Below, piece by piece: positions 22,020 through 33,429 of a DNA stretch of 64,000 nt (position 1 is its first letter; every line of letters begins with the position of its first letter). The notes under the pieces are model-generated. The model searched no databases, was not told the origin of the DNA, and worked only from the letters and a program-made list of their open reading frames with translations. Made by a program: the position numbers and the translations under genes. Source of the stretch: Trichothecium roseum (taxonomy: Eukaryota; Ascomycota; Sordariomycetes; Hypocreales); NCBI GenBank assembly GCA_026184415.1, contig CM047940.1, forward strand, positions 5,084,001 through 5,148,000, given 5' to 3'.

Positions 22020-25000
22020 ATTGTTTCAGGGATATGAAGTAGGCTCTGCAATGTGCCTGTGCCCAAGCCCGAAGCATGGAAGCATTAGCTTCGCGAGTTT
22101 TCAACACGCCAGCATATTGCCAGGTTCTTATCCGCGGCCCCCCAATGAGCGAAGAGTTGGTATGAAAAAGTTTGCAGGCTCACCTCGAGTTTACAGAAAT
22201 GTGCCTTGGAAAGACAAGTAGTCGAAGCAGTACTTTCGATCGAGAACAATATGGACTTCGCGCGTTAAAGGTCGTTGTAATAAATACTTCGAAGGGACAG
22301 AGAAGGGGTTTGAAGATGGAAAATTGTAATGGCAATAACCATGCTGGAGAAGTTATACCAGGGGCTACACAGTCTTTTTATGCACAAAGACGAAAGCCGC
22401 GAGCCCTCGGGGATGGGGTTTCGCCTCCATAAATATTCAAATCGAAAGTGTCGGAACCTGGAGGCAGGGATTATGGTGGTGGTACAAAGGTTGGTCGACA
22501 AGGGGCTCTTGGGCAGGTTATCAATATTGCATGCTGACTCCAGACAGGATGAGGCGAAAAGATGAACATCGGGCAGCAGCGGTGGTTGGTAGCGAATCAA
22601 TCACTGCTCGGTACAACATAAATTCGAGTGTCCAGGGAACAATCCCCGGAAACACGCCATACTTGCGTTGGCAGATTTGATATCCCGTCATGCTATGAGT
22701 CTAATCGTTACTTCGCCCTGGGCAGAAAGGTTAGCCAGGGACTACGCGGTTTGTGAGTGTGAGGACCGAATGCCGGGGAAGGCAGCACACACTAGCAGAT
22801 TCCTCAAGCGGAAACTGCGTATGGAGGCGACGGCTTCTACCCCCTTATTCTAAGTTGCTCTCAGCCTCAACTCTTACCCGAGAATTTTACGATGCGGCCA
22901 CCCTAAGAAGGGTAGCCTCAGCCGCGATCTATGCCCTGAGCACCTGAGTATGCTGTATTAACACTGACCATGCACAGCACTAAACGCCGCTTTTAGTCAC
23001 TGTTCTCCCCCGGATAGCCAATGATTGCGAAGTGTGGTTGGTCGTGTTAGGGGGCCCGCCCTCACACCGACATAGATGCGGTGAAAGTAGCTGACTATAA
23101 TAAGAGAGGGAAGTCGCCCTAAATCGAAAGTTGACTCGTCATCAGAGATTAGACTTTTCTCAGCATCTCATCTCCCATGTCCTTGTCAACACGGCAAGGC
23201 GAGGGTGGACATGGTGAAAAAAAAGAGGGTGTTGAGCCTTGACTTTCTCAGTGTGGTCTAAATCAAAATGGCCTAGCATACTAGTACACCATGCAGCCTT
23301 GAAACACGGGTGGTCGTGAAAAAGCTTCATGTCAGCCATCAAGGGAAACGGGTTTGACTCGGTTACAACGAGCGACGAGCTTGGTGTGGTCAAACGGGAT
23401 GCGATTGGCTGACGCTTGGAGATGCAAATATACACACTCGTTCGCTGTGTCCTGTTTCCTTTCTTCTGGAAGTCTTTCTCTTGGAACGGCATAGCCCCAC
23501 CGATAGTTGATACGCCTGGTAGCACTGCGTGTTCCTCCTCATGATAGCTTTTTGCTAGTGCTCACAGCATCTCAACTTGCCGCTTGACTTTCATATAGCA
23601 TTTTCTCGTTTCCTCTTTCCTACTCTTCAATGTGATTTTAGCCCCCGAATATGGATGGATACCCGTCATTTTTGGAGTGTTTTGGTGGTGCTTTTGCCAC
23701 CACACACACACACACTCTCTCTCTCTCTCTCTCTCTCTAGCAGAGCATGAACACACAACGCGATATAGAAATGGAAGAGTCGGATGCTACATTAGATAGG
23801 GCCTGTGGCCACCCAATGATACCCTCGGATGCATCACACGAAAGTAGAGCATGGGAAGCAAATATTGGCTTTGGCCCATACTCTAGTGACCTGAAGTTGG
23901 GGTTGCACGGTAATTTAAGGACCCCGCCCCATCCCCCTAGTAGTAATGTGATACAATACTTTGGGGTTCGAGGCCTTTTGCATCTGATGCTACAGTACAG
24001 ACCCTGCTGACCGCTACATGCCACTGCCGCAAACATCGCCATGATTGTTCATTGTTTTCTCTTTACTCCTTCCCCAGCGGAAGCGATTGTAGCAAATCGA
24101 CTGCGAAGCTGTCAGTATCATATAAGTTGATGATGAAATTGTCCCCTTCCTCCCGCCGCGCCTGTTGACGCTGCTAGGCAATCACTGGGAATAGAGAGAA
24201 GGTAGAGGCTGCCAACCTCCTCTCGTGCCTATCGCCCTCGTAATGGCCGAACGAGGATGCCAGCCCTATAATTCTCATCCATGTCCGTTTTATTTCCTTT
24301 AGCTTTTGTGTACCGGCACATCGCTGGCGTGGATGATGAGAGGGTGAGTGATGATTAATCTTTTGCCGGTCCTCCTCATACTTCATCGGATGAAACCAGC
24401 AGTGTGTGTTACATGGGGTCCATATTCCTCGCGAATCAGTTTTTTTTTTTGAGGCTGAGGCCGCGGGGCCGACAAGCGTTGTACAGAGTAACGCTCTGTT
24501 ATAGGTGTTATGGTGCTTGTGCGGCCAATGGGGGATCGTCTGCTGTCAATCGATTTGCGTGCATGCATTGTGTGATGGGTTCCTGCTTAGTTGCCACCTG
24601 CGTTTAGCCAATCGAGGAGCAGCGTATATTTACAGCAGGATCACAAAATCCCACCATTCAAAAGGGGAAGAAGAGGATGAGCTCTTCCGGCAAGCAGAAT
24701 AACTCAGGCCTCATGATCAAAGGGAAGGATCAATTGGCGTGCCTCAGATGTGAAGAAGATAGTGTGTGCACAGAGCCTATCATATCGGCGGTGAAAGACC
24801 CGTAGTGCCCGTTTTTCTTTTCTTTGAATATCGCATTTTCGGCTCTCGCTGGTTGAATCCAGGCTGCCATGAAAGTGACAAAAGGACAAGGAATCGGAGC
24901 TCACCCGCTCTCCCCAGAGCTTAGCAGCTTCGTGTCAAATCAAGAAAGTGCTAGTAGTATTCGTTTGCTGTACTTTGCTCCACTACACTTTCTCCCCTTG

Positions 25001-27284
25001 CATTTGGAAAATGCAATAGACACGCCCGGCCAGTATGTCTACCAATCGACATGCGCCAGCAGAGGCTGCCTCAAGCTATACAAGAGTGAATAGCCCCTCT
25101 TCCCCCTCCCCCTCCGTGTGTGTGCCTAACCTGGCCACAAATGCGACGAGTAAGGGTAGGGCTACTGGGGGAGAAGTGGGTTCCGATGCGGCTCTGCTAT
25201 AAGTACGGAGTACTATCTATATATAGATATCATATTGTGTCTTTGCGGGAGACGGAACAGAACTGCGCTTATACTACAGAAACCAAAGTACTGCATAGCA
25301 TCCAGATTTTATACTTCGTCTGTTTATCTAAATTACTCACCTTTCCGGCAACAACACAGAAGAATTGAAAGCTAGTTAATGGGGTGAGGGATGAGGGAAG
25401 AGAGGGGGGGTGGGGCGTGTGCATCAGGAGTTCAAGCGGAGAGTACAACTCCTATCGTGTCTTTTATTCCTCTGCGTTGTCACAGCCTCATCCAAACCTC
25501 TCCGGCTTCTTCCGGCCTCTTCCGCGTCTTCTCCTGGAATGATACCAACAGGGCTGGAAGTTGTATATCACCTCGCCGGGCCGCCAAACCCCACTCTGGA
25601 TTGCAGTGACAATAGGCGGCCAGGGAGTGAGCGACCTGGTATCCGTTAGTTCCGCCGCGATGTTCTCGTGCTTAGTCTTTTGCTTTTCCCCTGCTTTTTA
25701 GGCATCCTCGTCCTCTCTCGCCGCCTCATTTCTTCTTCTTTGGTCCTCGTTCAATTGCATTTTCGTTCCATCCCGCGGTCTTGGATGGACTGCCCCAACA
25801 ACACATGAAACACCGTGGCAGCAAAAGTTGTCACGGTAATAAGTACCAAGAGTCGTGTTGTAATGGTATTACACTTGGCATTTCGATTGGAGCTGGTATA
25901 CCTGGAGGCGAGCCTCGTGGGCATCAGGTCACCGATCCCGCTGGCTGTTCCTTTGCCGTGGCAGGTGCATCCCGGAAATGAGTGTACTTACCCTCGCGAG
26001 GCTTTCTTAGAGACGATGTGTTGGAGTTAGTAAGCAAGCCATGCTCTTTCCATTACAAACACTCCTACTCTACCAAAAAAGAAAAAAAAGAAAAAAAGGC
26101 ACTCACATCAAGCATTGAAGTTAGCAAAACCCCCCGAAAAAATGAAAAAAAAAAACACCAAAAGCCCCATCATCATACGGTTGCTACCGTGCTTTCTTGT
26201 GCCTTTGTTTTTATGCTAGGTACGGAGGGAGTACTCCGTATCTTTTCTTCCTCTCTCTGTCTCGGCGATTTCCTGAACGAGAAAACCCGTGGTGTGTGGC
26301 ACAACACCATTACCTGCCTGCATACGGCCGTCGTCGCCTCGTGCGAACAACAGAGCAAGAGTGGATTGGGCGAGACTCTGCCTCGGATGATTTCAATAAA
26401 TGATGTTCAAACGAAAAGGTCAAATGCCTACTACAATGCCAGATGCCCGCCTAGAATCAGAGTCGTTTACCAACAAGGCAATGCGTCAACGCCGCACGAC
26501 TCTTAACACCTGCAAAAGGCCGCGGCCGAGCAAACAAGGATTCTGACCCCGGAGCCTCTGGAGAGTATGTATGAAGATGCCGATGTCAACCCTTCCCCCC
26601 GGAATCACTTGTCCGTTCCGAAAAGCGGGAGATCCACGACCCGCTCTTTCAAACTTTCAAGCGTCAGCGTCAAGGCGGAGAGACCCACTGGTTGAGGAAA
26701 GTCCCAAAGTTAAAAGAATCTATTTAGCGAGTGGATCATGGAAGATCATGGGCAATAGTACGTATTCTGATACCATCGCTTACGCAAACCTACCCTGGCG
26801 AGCCCAACTACTTCACCATGAATTCTATGAAACATACATTCATTGGGCATACTTGTCGAGCTCTTCGAAATTTGCTAAGCTCTTAAATCTCTGAGATATG
26901 ACTCATGATTTAATTATTTGAAGCTGACAGTCTACGTACCTGAGGAATTGGTCTCGGACTTTGACCGCAAGGGATATCATCGAACGAATTGTGCGAATTC
27001 CATAAACGCTAACATGAAATCATTATAGACGAGCCATCTCAAAACGACATCCACCAATGTGAGAAGGACAATGGACAAGACTCGATACAGCACTGCTGCC
27101 GCTCTTTGCCCGGTTAGAAGCAAAGTGTCCAAGCTGTGGCTTTTGTCATATGCAGACATGAACCGCAACGATGGCCTGCACAAAAAAAGGAAAACAAGGC
27201 TTGAATGTCGAGTATGATGGGGGAAGAAGACGACAAAGGATAGCATAATATATCGAGCGACGCCGTTCTACCGACCCATTCGAC
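22020..27284. other. Long intergenic region, no gene recognised
   Basis: About 5.3 kb without a credible gene on either strand. It includes a CA/CT dinucleotide tract (23699-23738), an A-rich stretch near 26070-26155 and two TACGGAGTA-type 9-mers (25204, 26232). A 174-codon frame at 25982-26506 is lysine-rich low complexity at its start and lacks a domain. Confidence 0.55.
23699..23738. repeat. (CA)n(CT)n microsatellite
   Basis: A compound dinucleotide tract: CA units followed directly by CT units, about 40 bases in all. Confidence 0.9.
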
Positions 27285-27943
27285 TTAGAAATTATTGGCA
27301 ACAGCCAGGCCCGCCCCCAGGGAGATCAAGACGAAACTGACATGAACCATCGTGCCAGCGTCCTCTTCATCGTCGTCGCTGCCGCCGCCTCTGCTCCGTG
27401 ACTCTTCCCCCGAGAGATCACAGGTTGTCGACGTCAGACAAGTGGTCCCATCATCGCAGTACCGCCCCAGCTGTTTATCGCAGCACTCGGCGTCGTCGGG
27501 GATGCATCCTGCATTTCAGGGGTCAGCACTTTTTCTCTCATTCATTCACGTTATCCCTGTATATATATACAGGCGTCTGAGAGGAAGAGAGAAAAAAACT
27601 TACCGCCGCCACACTGAGTCATGCCGTCGTCGCAGTCGTTGTCCGGAACGCCGGAGCAGGATTTGCCCTCGGGGCAGCACGTGTCGGTCGTAGTGCAGAC
27701 GTTGCCGGCGTCGCAGTAGATGCCGACGGTAACATCGCAGCACATGGCGTCGGAGGGGATGCACACGTCGGCGCAGATCTGGCCGTCGCTGCAGTCGTCC
27801 TGGCGGGGGACGACGCCCGGGCCGTACAGCAGGCTGGTTGGCAGCGAGGAGCGGGCGGCGAACTTGGGCAACTTGGCAGGAGACAAAGCGGCCATGGTTG
27901 CCGCAGGCGCAAGGGCCAGGAGAGAGATGCTGCTAATGTGCAT
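27285..27943 (-). CDS. Secreted Cys-rich GPI-anchored protein with a duplicated module
   Basis: Exons 27604..27943 and 27285..27508 give 187 aa; the 95-nt intron has donor GTAAGT and acceptor CAG. Residues 1-20 form a signal peptide. Two similar Cys-rich modules follow, about residues 51-96 and 104-143. Each has the order C-x3-CIPxDAxCCD-x5-G-x-YCDxG-x2-C-x5-C, with Cys spacing nearly identical; the second lies across the intron. The tail has a Ser/Gly/Asp/Glu-rich linker and a hydrophobic end (VSFVLISLGAGLAVANNF), as in GPI anchor signals. The protein should be disulfide-bonded and sit on the plasma membrane or wall. I do not recognise a named family; roles in adhesion or as an effector-like surface protein are possible but unsupported. 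Confidence 0.82.
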
Positions 27944-29080
27944 GGTTGGAAATTGAGATAAGAGATGAGGTTTTGGACTCGGTAAGTGAGTTGATCCCGA
28001 CAAGACTTGTTCACAACAACAACAAAAAAGGGGGTGGGGGGATCAAGGTACTTGATGATTGGATTATCCAAGATTTATATCGATTTGCAGGCTTGGAAGA
28101 CTGATTCCTATTTTCTTCGGACCCGGGGACGATGCTTCGCCCGTTTTATATATTTGTTTATACCTGTTTTTATCTACACCTACCCTCGGACTTCCTGCCC
28201 CCAATTGCAGGCAAAAGCCAGGTGGGCGCTGTTGCAGCAGCAGCTATCAGCTCTATTCCCCCATGTCCAATAGGGGCCATTTGAAGGGACGACCGACCCC
28301 TCGTGACACAACACGAGCAGCTGAAAATGAAGGAGTCTAGGATAACCCAGGCGCGGCAAAAAAAAAAAAAGATAGGAAAACAGCATTCAGCTCAAGCAGT
28401 AAGCATCTGCAAAATACAGCTTGCTTTAAAAAAGAAACTATTGCCGCTAGACGAAATGGTCGCAGCAATGGCCGAGACTCTTTTTTTTCTTTCTCGCTGT
28501 ACTCCTCCGTACAACGTGGCTAGCTGGGTCGTGGTCTCGACCGCATAGACCCCTATGCGTGGGGTCCCCCCCCCCCCGCTTGCCCGCCTACTCTCCGCCC
28601 CCTTTTTTTCGTTGGACACTTGATCACCTTTTCAGCCGCAAAACAGATAAACAACAAGTAGAAGCCGAACTATGAAAACGATAAACAAGACTTGGCAGCG
28701 CACGAGCGCCGAATGTAGTTTTTTGACCATTCGAGACATTTGACCGGTGTAGACTTGTTATGTAACTATATATATATATTCGTGTAGAGTATGGAGTATC
28801 GTATCTTTGACCAAGATAAGAGAGAGGGGGGAACAAGAAACGTCGCGATAGGCCTCCGATTGCGGACGATGACAGAATTCATTCAGTGCTGTTTATTTCC
28901 TGAAATGTCCGGGACAAAAAGGAACACAAAAGAGACGAGAAGAAAAAGAAGAAAAAGAAGAAAAAGAAGAAAAAGAAGAAAAAGAAGAAAAAGAAGAATA
29001 AGAAGAATAAGAAAAAGGAACAAAGGAGGACGGGAATATCCATCGATTATATACGTGATATCATTTCGTTTGCCTGCCAT
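27944..29080. other. Intergenic region with a GAA repeat
   Basis: No gene seen. A purine tract of GAAAAA/GAA units runs about 28936-29000, just downstream of the GPCR stop codon. Confidence 0.6.
28936..29000. repeat. AGAAGAAAA purine microsatellite
   Basis: Tandem AGAAAA/AGAAGA units on the + strand, located about 80 bases beyond the GPCR stop and so possibly within its 3'UTR. Confidence 0.85.
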
Positions 29081-30613
29081 TTACGAGCTCCATTGGTAAT
29101 CTGTGCCCTTGGAACTCCCGGCCAAGGAAGCCGTGCTCTCCGAATCGTGATGCCGCCGCGCCGCACCCGGCCGATGAGACGACGGCGGCGACGACGACGA
29201 CGACAAGGACGATTTGTGGTTGATCCTATCGAGCCGGTGGTTATTAACGTTCCCGGACTCTCCCCCGTCCGCGGCTGGCGCTGCGGATTTGCCCACGATC
29301 TCGGTCACGTCGGGCCGCTTGCCGAACCTGACGTCGCTGAGGAAGGACCTGCAGGCGGCCCACGAGGTGGTGATGTAGATGATGGCGTTCCACACGCCCT
29401 GCAGGGGGAGGACGAAGGCGCTCATGTACTCGAGGGGCACCGAGGACCGGCCGTGGAGGAACCAGTGGACGCGGTTGGCGCTCGAGGGGATCCAGGTGAT
29501 GAGCATGGCCGCGAAGAAGAGGAGGGCGCACTTGGCGTACTGCCACGCCGCGTTGTCGGCGCGCGTGCGGAAGCCCTTTTCCCTGGGACGCGCGGGAGGA
29601 GGAGGAGGTCGGGCGGGCCGCTCTGTTCCCGCCTGCGTGCTGGCGCTTCCGAGCTGCGGGTACTTGCCGTGGGAAGAGGCCGAGATGCTGATGGAGTAAG
29701 ACGTGGAAGGGTCCCGGGCGCTTGGTGTTACGGGACTGTTCGGGTCCGCCGGAGAAGATGAGGATGCAGCTGTTGCCTCCGTGGTGACGGTGACTTCCGT
29801 CACTTTCGTGTTTCCGCCAGCCGGCTGAGCCTCGACGTGATACGATCCCAGCGCGCTGGAGTCGAATTCCAGGAGTTGCTTCCTCCTTTTGTAGATGGTA
29901 CGACCTGCGCGGCCATATATGAAAAAGGTAACCAGAATCACGACCCTTGATGATTTCGTGTCAGCTAAAGGGTTTGGCAGCAACGGATAACTCCCTTTCT
30001 TTGGGCTCTGTGTACTTACCAGACTGGCCCGTAAAATGTCGTGATACGCCACGTATTCCACTCATCGGAGATCCAGCACCACAGCCTCGCATCACCGTAC
30101 GCTTGGTGACCGGAGCCATCCCTGGCCCAGAGGTATATGACGGCCGGCACGGCAGGGATGCCGTAGCAGCAGGCCAGGTAAATGGGCTCGATGCGCTGCA
30201 GCCTGCGGGTGTCGAACCGGAAGTAGAAGGTCAGGTACACGTTGGCTGCCATGGCGAAGTTCCAGAGAGCATCGGCCGGCATGAACCTGAAGCCAGAGAG
30301 CGCGTCAGTTAAGCTGGTGAGGCCAAGTACGGGTTCGGTATAGGTAATGGCCGTCTTACATTTGTATCAAAAAAGCTTGCGCCTGGCAGCTGGGGGACGT
30401 GGGCTGCTCAATGTAGCTCCGCGAGATGAGCGTGGCCACATTGCTGAGCATGTTGCCAAATGAGGCATAGAAGACGAGCCTGTTTATAGGCTTATGGAAG
30501 CCCTTGGACAGGCAGAATGTGAGGATGATGAAGAGGCATGCAAGAAGGCTGAATACCGAGCATACCCTCTCGATGATGCTGACTCCGAGCAGCAGTCTTT
30601 CTTCGGAGACCAT
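29081..30613 (-). CDS. cAMP-receptor-like G-protein-coupled receptor
   Basis: Exons 30360..30613, 30020..30286 and 29081..29945 give 461 aa; introns are 73 and 74 nt. Seven hydrophobic segments can be placed: about residues 8-34, 44-66, 86-107, 123-143, 166-187, 312-328 and 345-368. The pattern matches fungal GPCRs related to Dictyostelium cAMP receptors (Neurospora GPR-1/2/3 type): a TM3 block WNFAMAANVYLTFYFRF, and WCWISDEWNTWRITTFYGPVW before TM5. The third cytoplasmic loop (about 190-305) is long and Ser/Thr/Pro-rich, and the tail is Ser-rich, both likely phosphorylated and G-alpha-facing. Splicing in TM3 and TM5 restores continuous hydrophobic blocks. The ATG at 30613 is the first methionine of the open frame. 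The ligand is unknown; these receptors usually feed nutrient or developmental signalling. Confidence 0.9.
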
Positions 30614-31660
30614 CCTCGACAAGAATAAGCAGATAGATTTGAATAAACGATGGTTCCCTTGCTCAGTAGCACAAAAGAACGGCCTTTGAATTTGACGGAA
30701 GCCTTCCGTCTTGAGTCAGCGTTGATAAGTGACACACGCACATGACCTCGTGAGAGAAACCACAACGCAGACAATGATATAGGCATCTATTGTGTTTAAG
30801 GTTTTTGATAAACACACAAGGAGACGTTCATGACAGGGCCATCAAGCCGAACCACAAGCCGTTCCCCAAATCAACAATGGACAAGATGCATTAGTCGGCC
30901 CCACGGATCGTCTGAAGCCATGTGAGTGTATGTAACCACAGAACACACGGACGGGGGACCAGGAACACACGGATATGTAATATTTTCTCCGACAAAACCA
31001 GGTTGGGCGGGGGTGCCATGCACACGATGGGCCATCATCCCGATGCATCTCCGGAAGGGGGGGTTGAGCTAATACACCTATCAGCCTTAGACCAACAGAA
31101 TTGAAGTTTGGACTGGCTAAGAATTTTTCAGGAACAGCTTGTACTAGGACCGACTTGGCCAAAGTGATAGATGAGTATGTTCATCAAACGTGAAATTCTA
31201 GCCGGTTAGCCGCACGTTTTGTGACTCGTGGAAATAACATCAGGTTCTCGGCAGTTGGCTAACAGGCGGTTTCCCGTTAACAGACCGCCAGGCTGGCGAT
31301 TTAACCCTATGCTTGGTGAAAGATTAAATGGAAATGACTGTGCCGAGCACCGTCATTCCTTTCCCGATTCTGGCATGGTGTCCCAAAAGCATGCAACCAT
31401 AAATCTCTTCAGGAGGCAAAGCCAACCTCTTGCATCAGTGAATATATCGAAGCATGCAAGCCACGACGTAGCCTCCGAGAGACCAGCCTCCGGTTGTACA
31501 ATTTTCTCTTTTCTTGCCTTTTCGCGTGCGTGTAGTGGCGTAATATCAACAAGTGTACGCTGAATCAGACAGACAGAAGACCACATGTTGGTTGCAACCC
31601 TCAACAAGGCTTACGAGGCTCGGAAGGCTGATCATCTCGTTCTCCTTGCGCACATTGCTC

Positions 31661-31692
<32 letters not shown>

Positions 31693-33429
31693 ATGACCAA
31701 TTCCTCCAGCCTTCCGCACGGAACCACTTCGAACCGTTCCTAGTGTTTGCTCAGATCTGGGCAGTCATTAGAAAGCGTTGAGTGTGCCCCGTGTCGTGAC
31801 TCGTTTTTGCAGTCGGTAGCGTCACTTTGCCCACATCGACACGAGGCTTCGGAGTATAGTTACTGCTAATAGTATAGTATGCAGTGGAACTACCGCTAGT
31901 AGCACGGAGTATGTGCTACTAACTAGTCCGTTCATATGATCCATATTATAACTGTCCATGCTAAAGTAGTTATCCGGGGAATTCAACATTGCCTTCGGGG
32001 TACGCCCTGGGGAATACTCCATCACCCTCTGCCGAACGGAGACGGGGCAAAGCCCTATGTTTTTCCAAATAATGACACAATATCAAGGTCAAAATCGACG
32101 AGGTCAAGGCGAGGCCTGTAGACAGTGTCTTAGATATAACGTACTATGGGAAGGGAATATTGCCTAGACGTCCGTCCCTGTACATCATGTACAACAAGGC
32201 ACACCTTTGTTGGTCAGGGTTCGATTTTTCGCACTTACTATGTATAAACCTGGTGAGCCGGGTAAGAAGGCTTCGGCAAAAGAGGGGCGTCGGCTAAGGA
32301 GAAGCATAGGGGTGGAGCATCGATGATTCTATCCCCATGGGCGTGTGTGTGCGGAGCGCTCCGTACCTCACGGAGTGCCGGAGTACGGAGTGTTGGTCAA
32401 CAAACAGATGTACTAGTAGTACACTGTTGTAGTACGCCGTACTCCATAAGAGGAGTCAAATGTGGATGAGAGATCACCGCCGGGATAAATGATTGACAGG
32501 CCCGAGCGCGCTCAAAGAATCGAACGGGGCCGCCTCGCCCAATCTTGACGTAGTGCTAGTAGTACTAGTACTCCGTAACAGCGCTTGAGTAAAAGGCACC
32601 CTGATATTTCGTCGCTTCGGTAGATTTGTAGTGGAGCTGTACCCGCAGTGCACGACTCATCTCCAAATGTGAATTGAAAGACGTACTCCGTGTACCGATT
32701 ATACGTACGACAAGACAATGGATGGTCTTTTCAAATCGAGTATTGCCATTGGGAGGGAGCAAGGGAGATGATGCCCTGTCGTTTTCCCCGCCATTTTTCT
32801 CTCATTGCGGGTATTCTGCTCCGTACCCCGTACCCTGTAGTAGTTCGATATTCGGTGGCTTTGGGAAGCGTATCCCCTTTGATTTCGAGTAAAGCGGTGG
32901 ATGATAATTTGGTGCGGGTGGGAGATTCGTTATTTTCGATGAATTGACTCTGACGTGAAGCATGACAATGAGAAAAACCCCTCAAATTTTCCATTTGCTG
33001 TGCCTTCGGGAAACCACAGTCTACCTACCTAACATGCTGACCTATGGCTCCTTCTGTTTTCCAACATGAACGTAGTTGACAGAATTTCCCCACACTCATC
33101 ACGGCGAACCGAAAGAGGAATAACATGTCATGACGCAGTTGCTAGTAGATACTTTCATGTAACATACAACTTATCTGTGGAAGAAGGTATATCTCTACCA
33201 TTAAGATAGCAAGATAGCCCATCTTATCTTCGTTTCATCCCCCATATCATCGTAAACCATGCCAGATACTAATATTCAGTCATCCTGCGGTGCCTTTTGA
33301 CGTGTTGATTTGATTGGAATATGCTCTTCAATTTCTGTTCAAATATTCAAGACGCGCCGCAATCCAGGTTTCCATCGATAATTCGCATTGCCATCTATAG
33401 ACTATGATTCAAACTCTCCAATATTCGTG
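30614..33429. other. Intergenic region, no gene recognised
   Basis: About 2.8 kb with no credible gene. It holds a GAC/GGC repeat near 31660-31692, an exact TACTCCGTA 9-mer (32569) and several one-mismatch variants (for example 32394 and 32683). The last few hundred bases should contain the ABC transporter promoter. Confidence 0.55.

Noticed and set aside
25982..26506. 174-codon + strand frame
   Set aside because: Opens with a Lys-rich run from an A-rich tract and includes a motif-derived stretch; no family resemblance.
29093..29761. 222-codon + strand frame opposite the GPCR
   Set aside because: Shadow of the GC-rich third GPCR exon; the GPCR reading carries the seven membrane segments.
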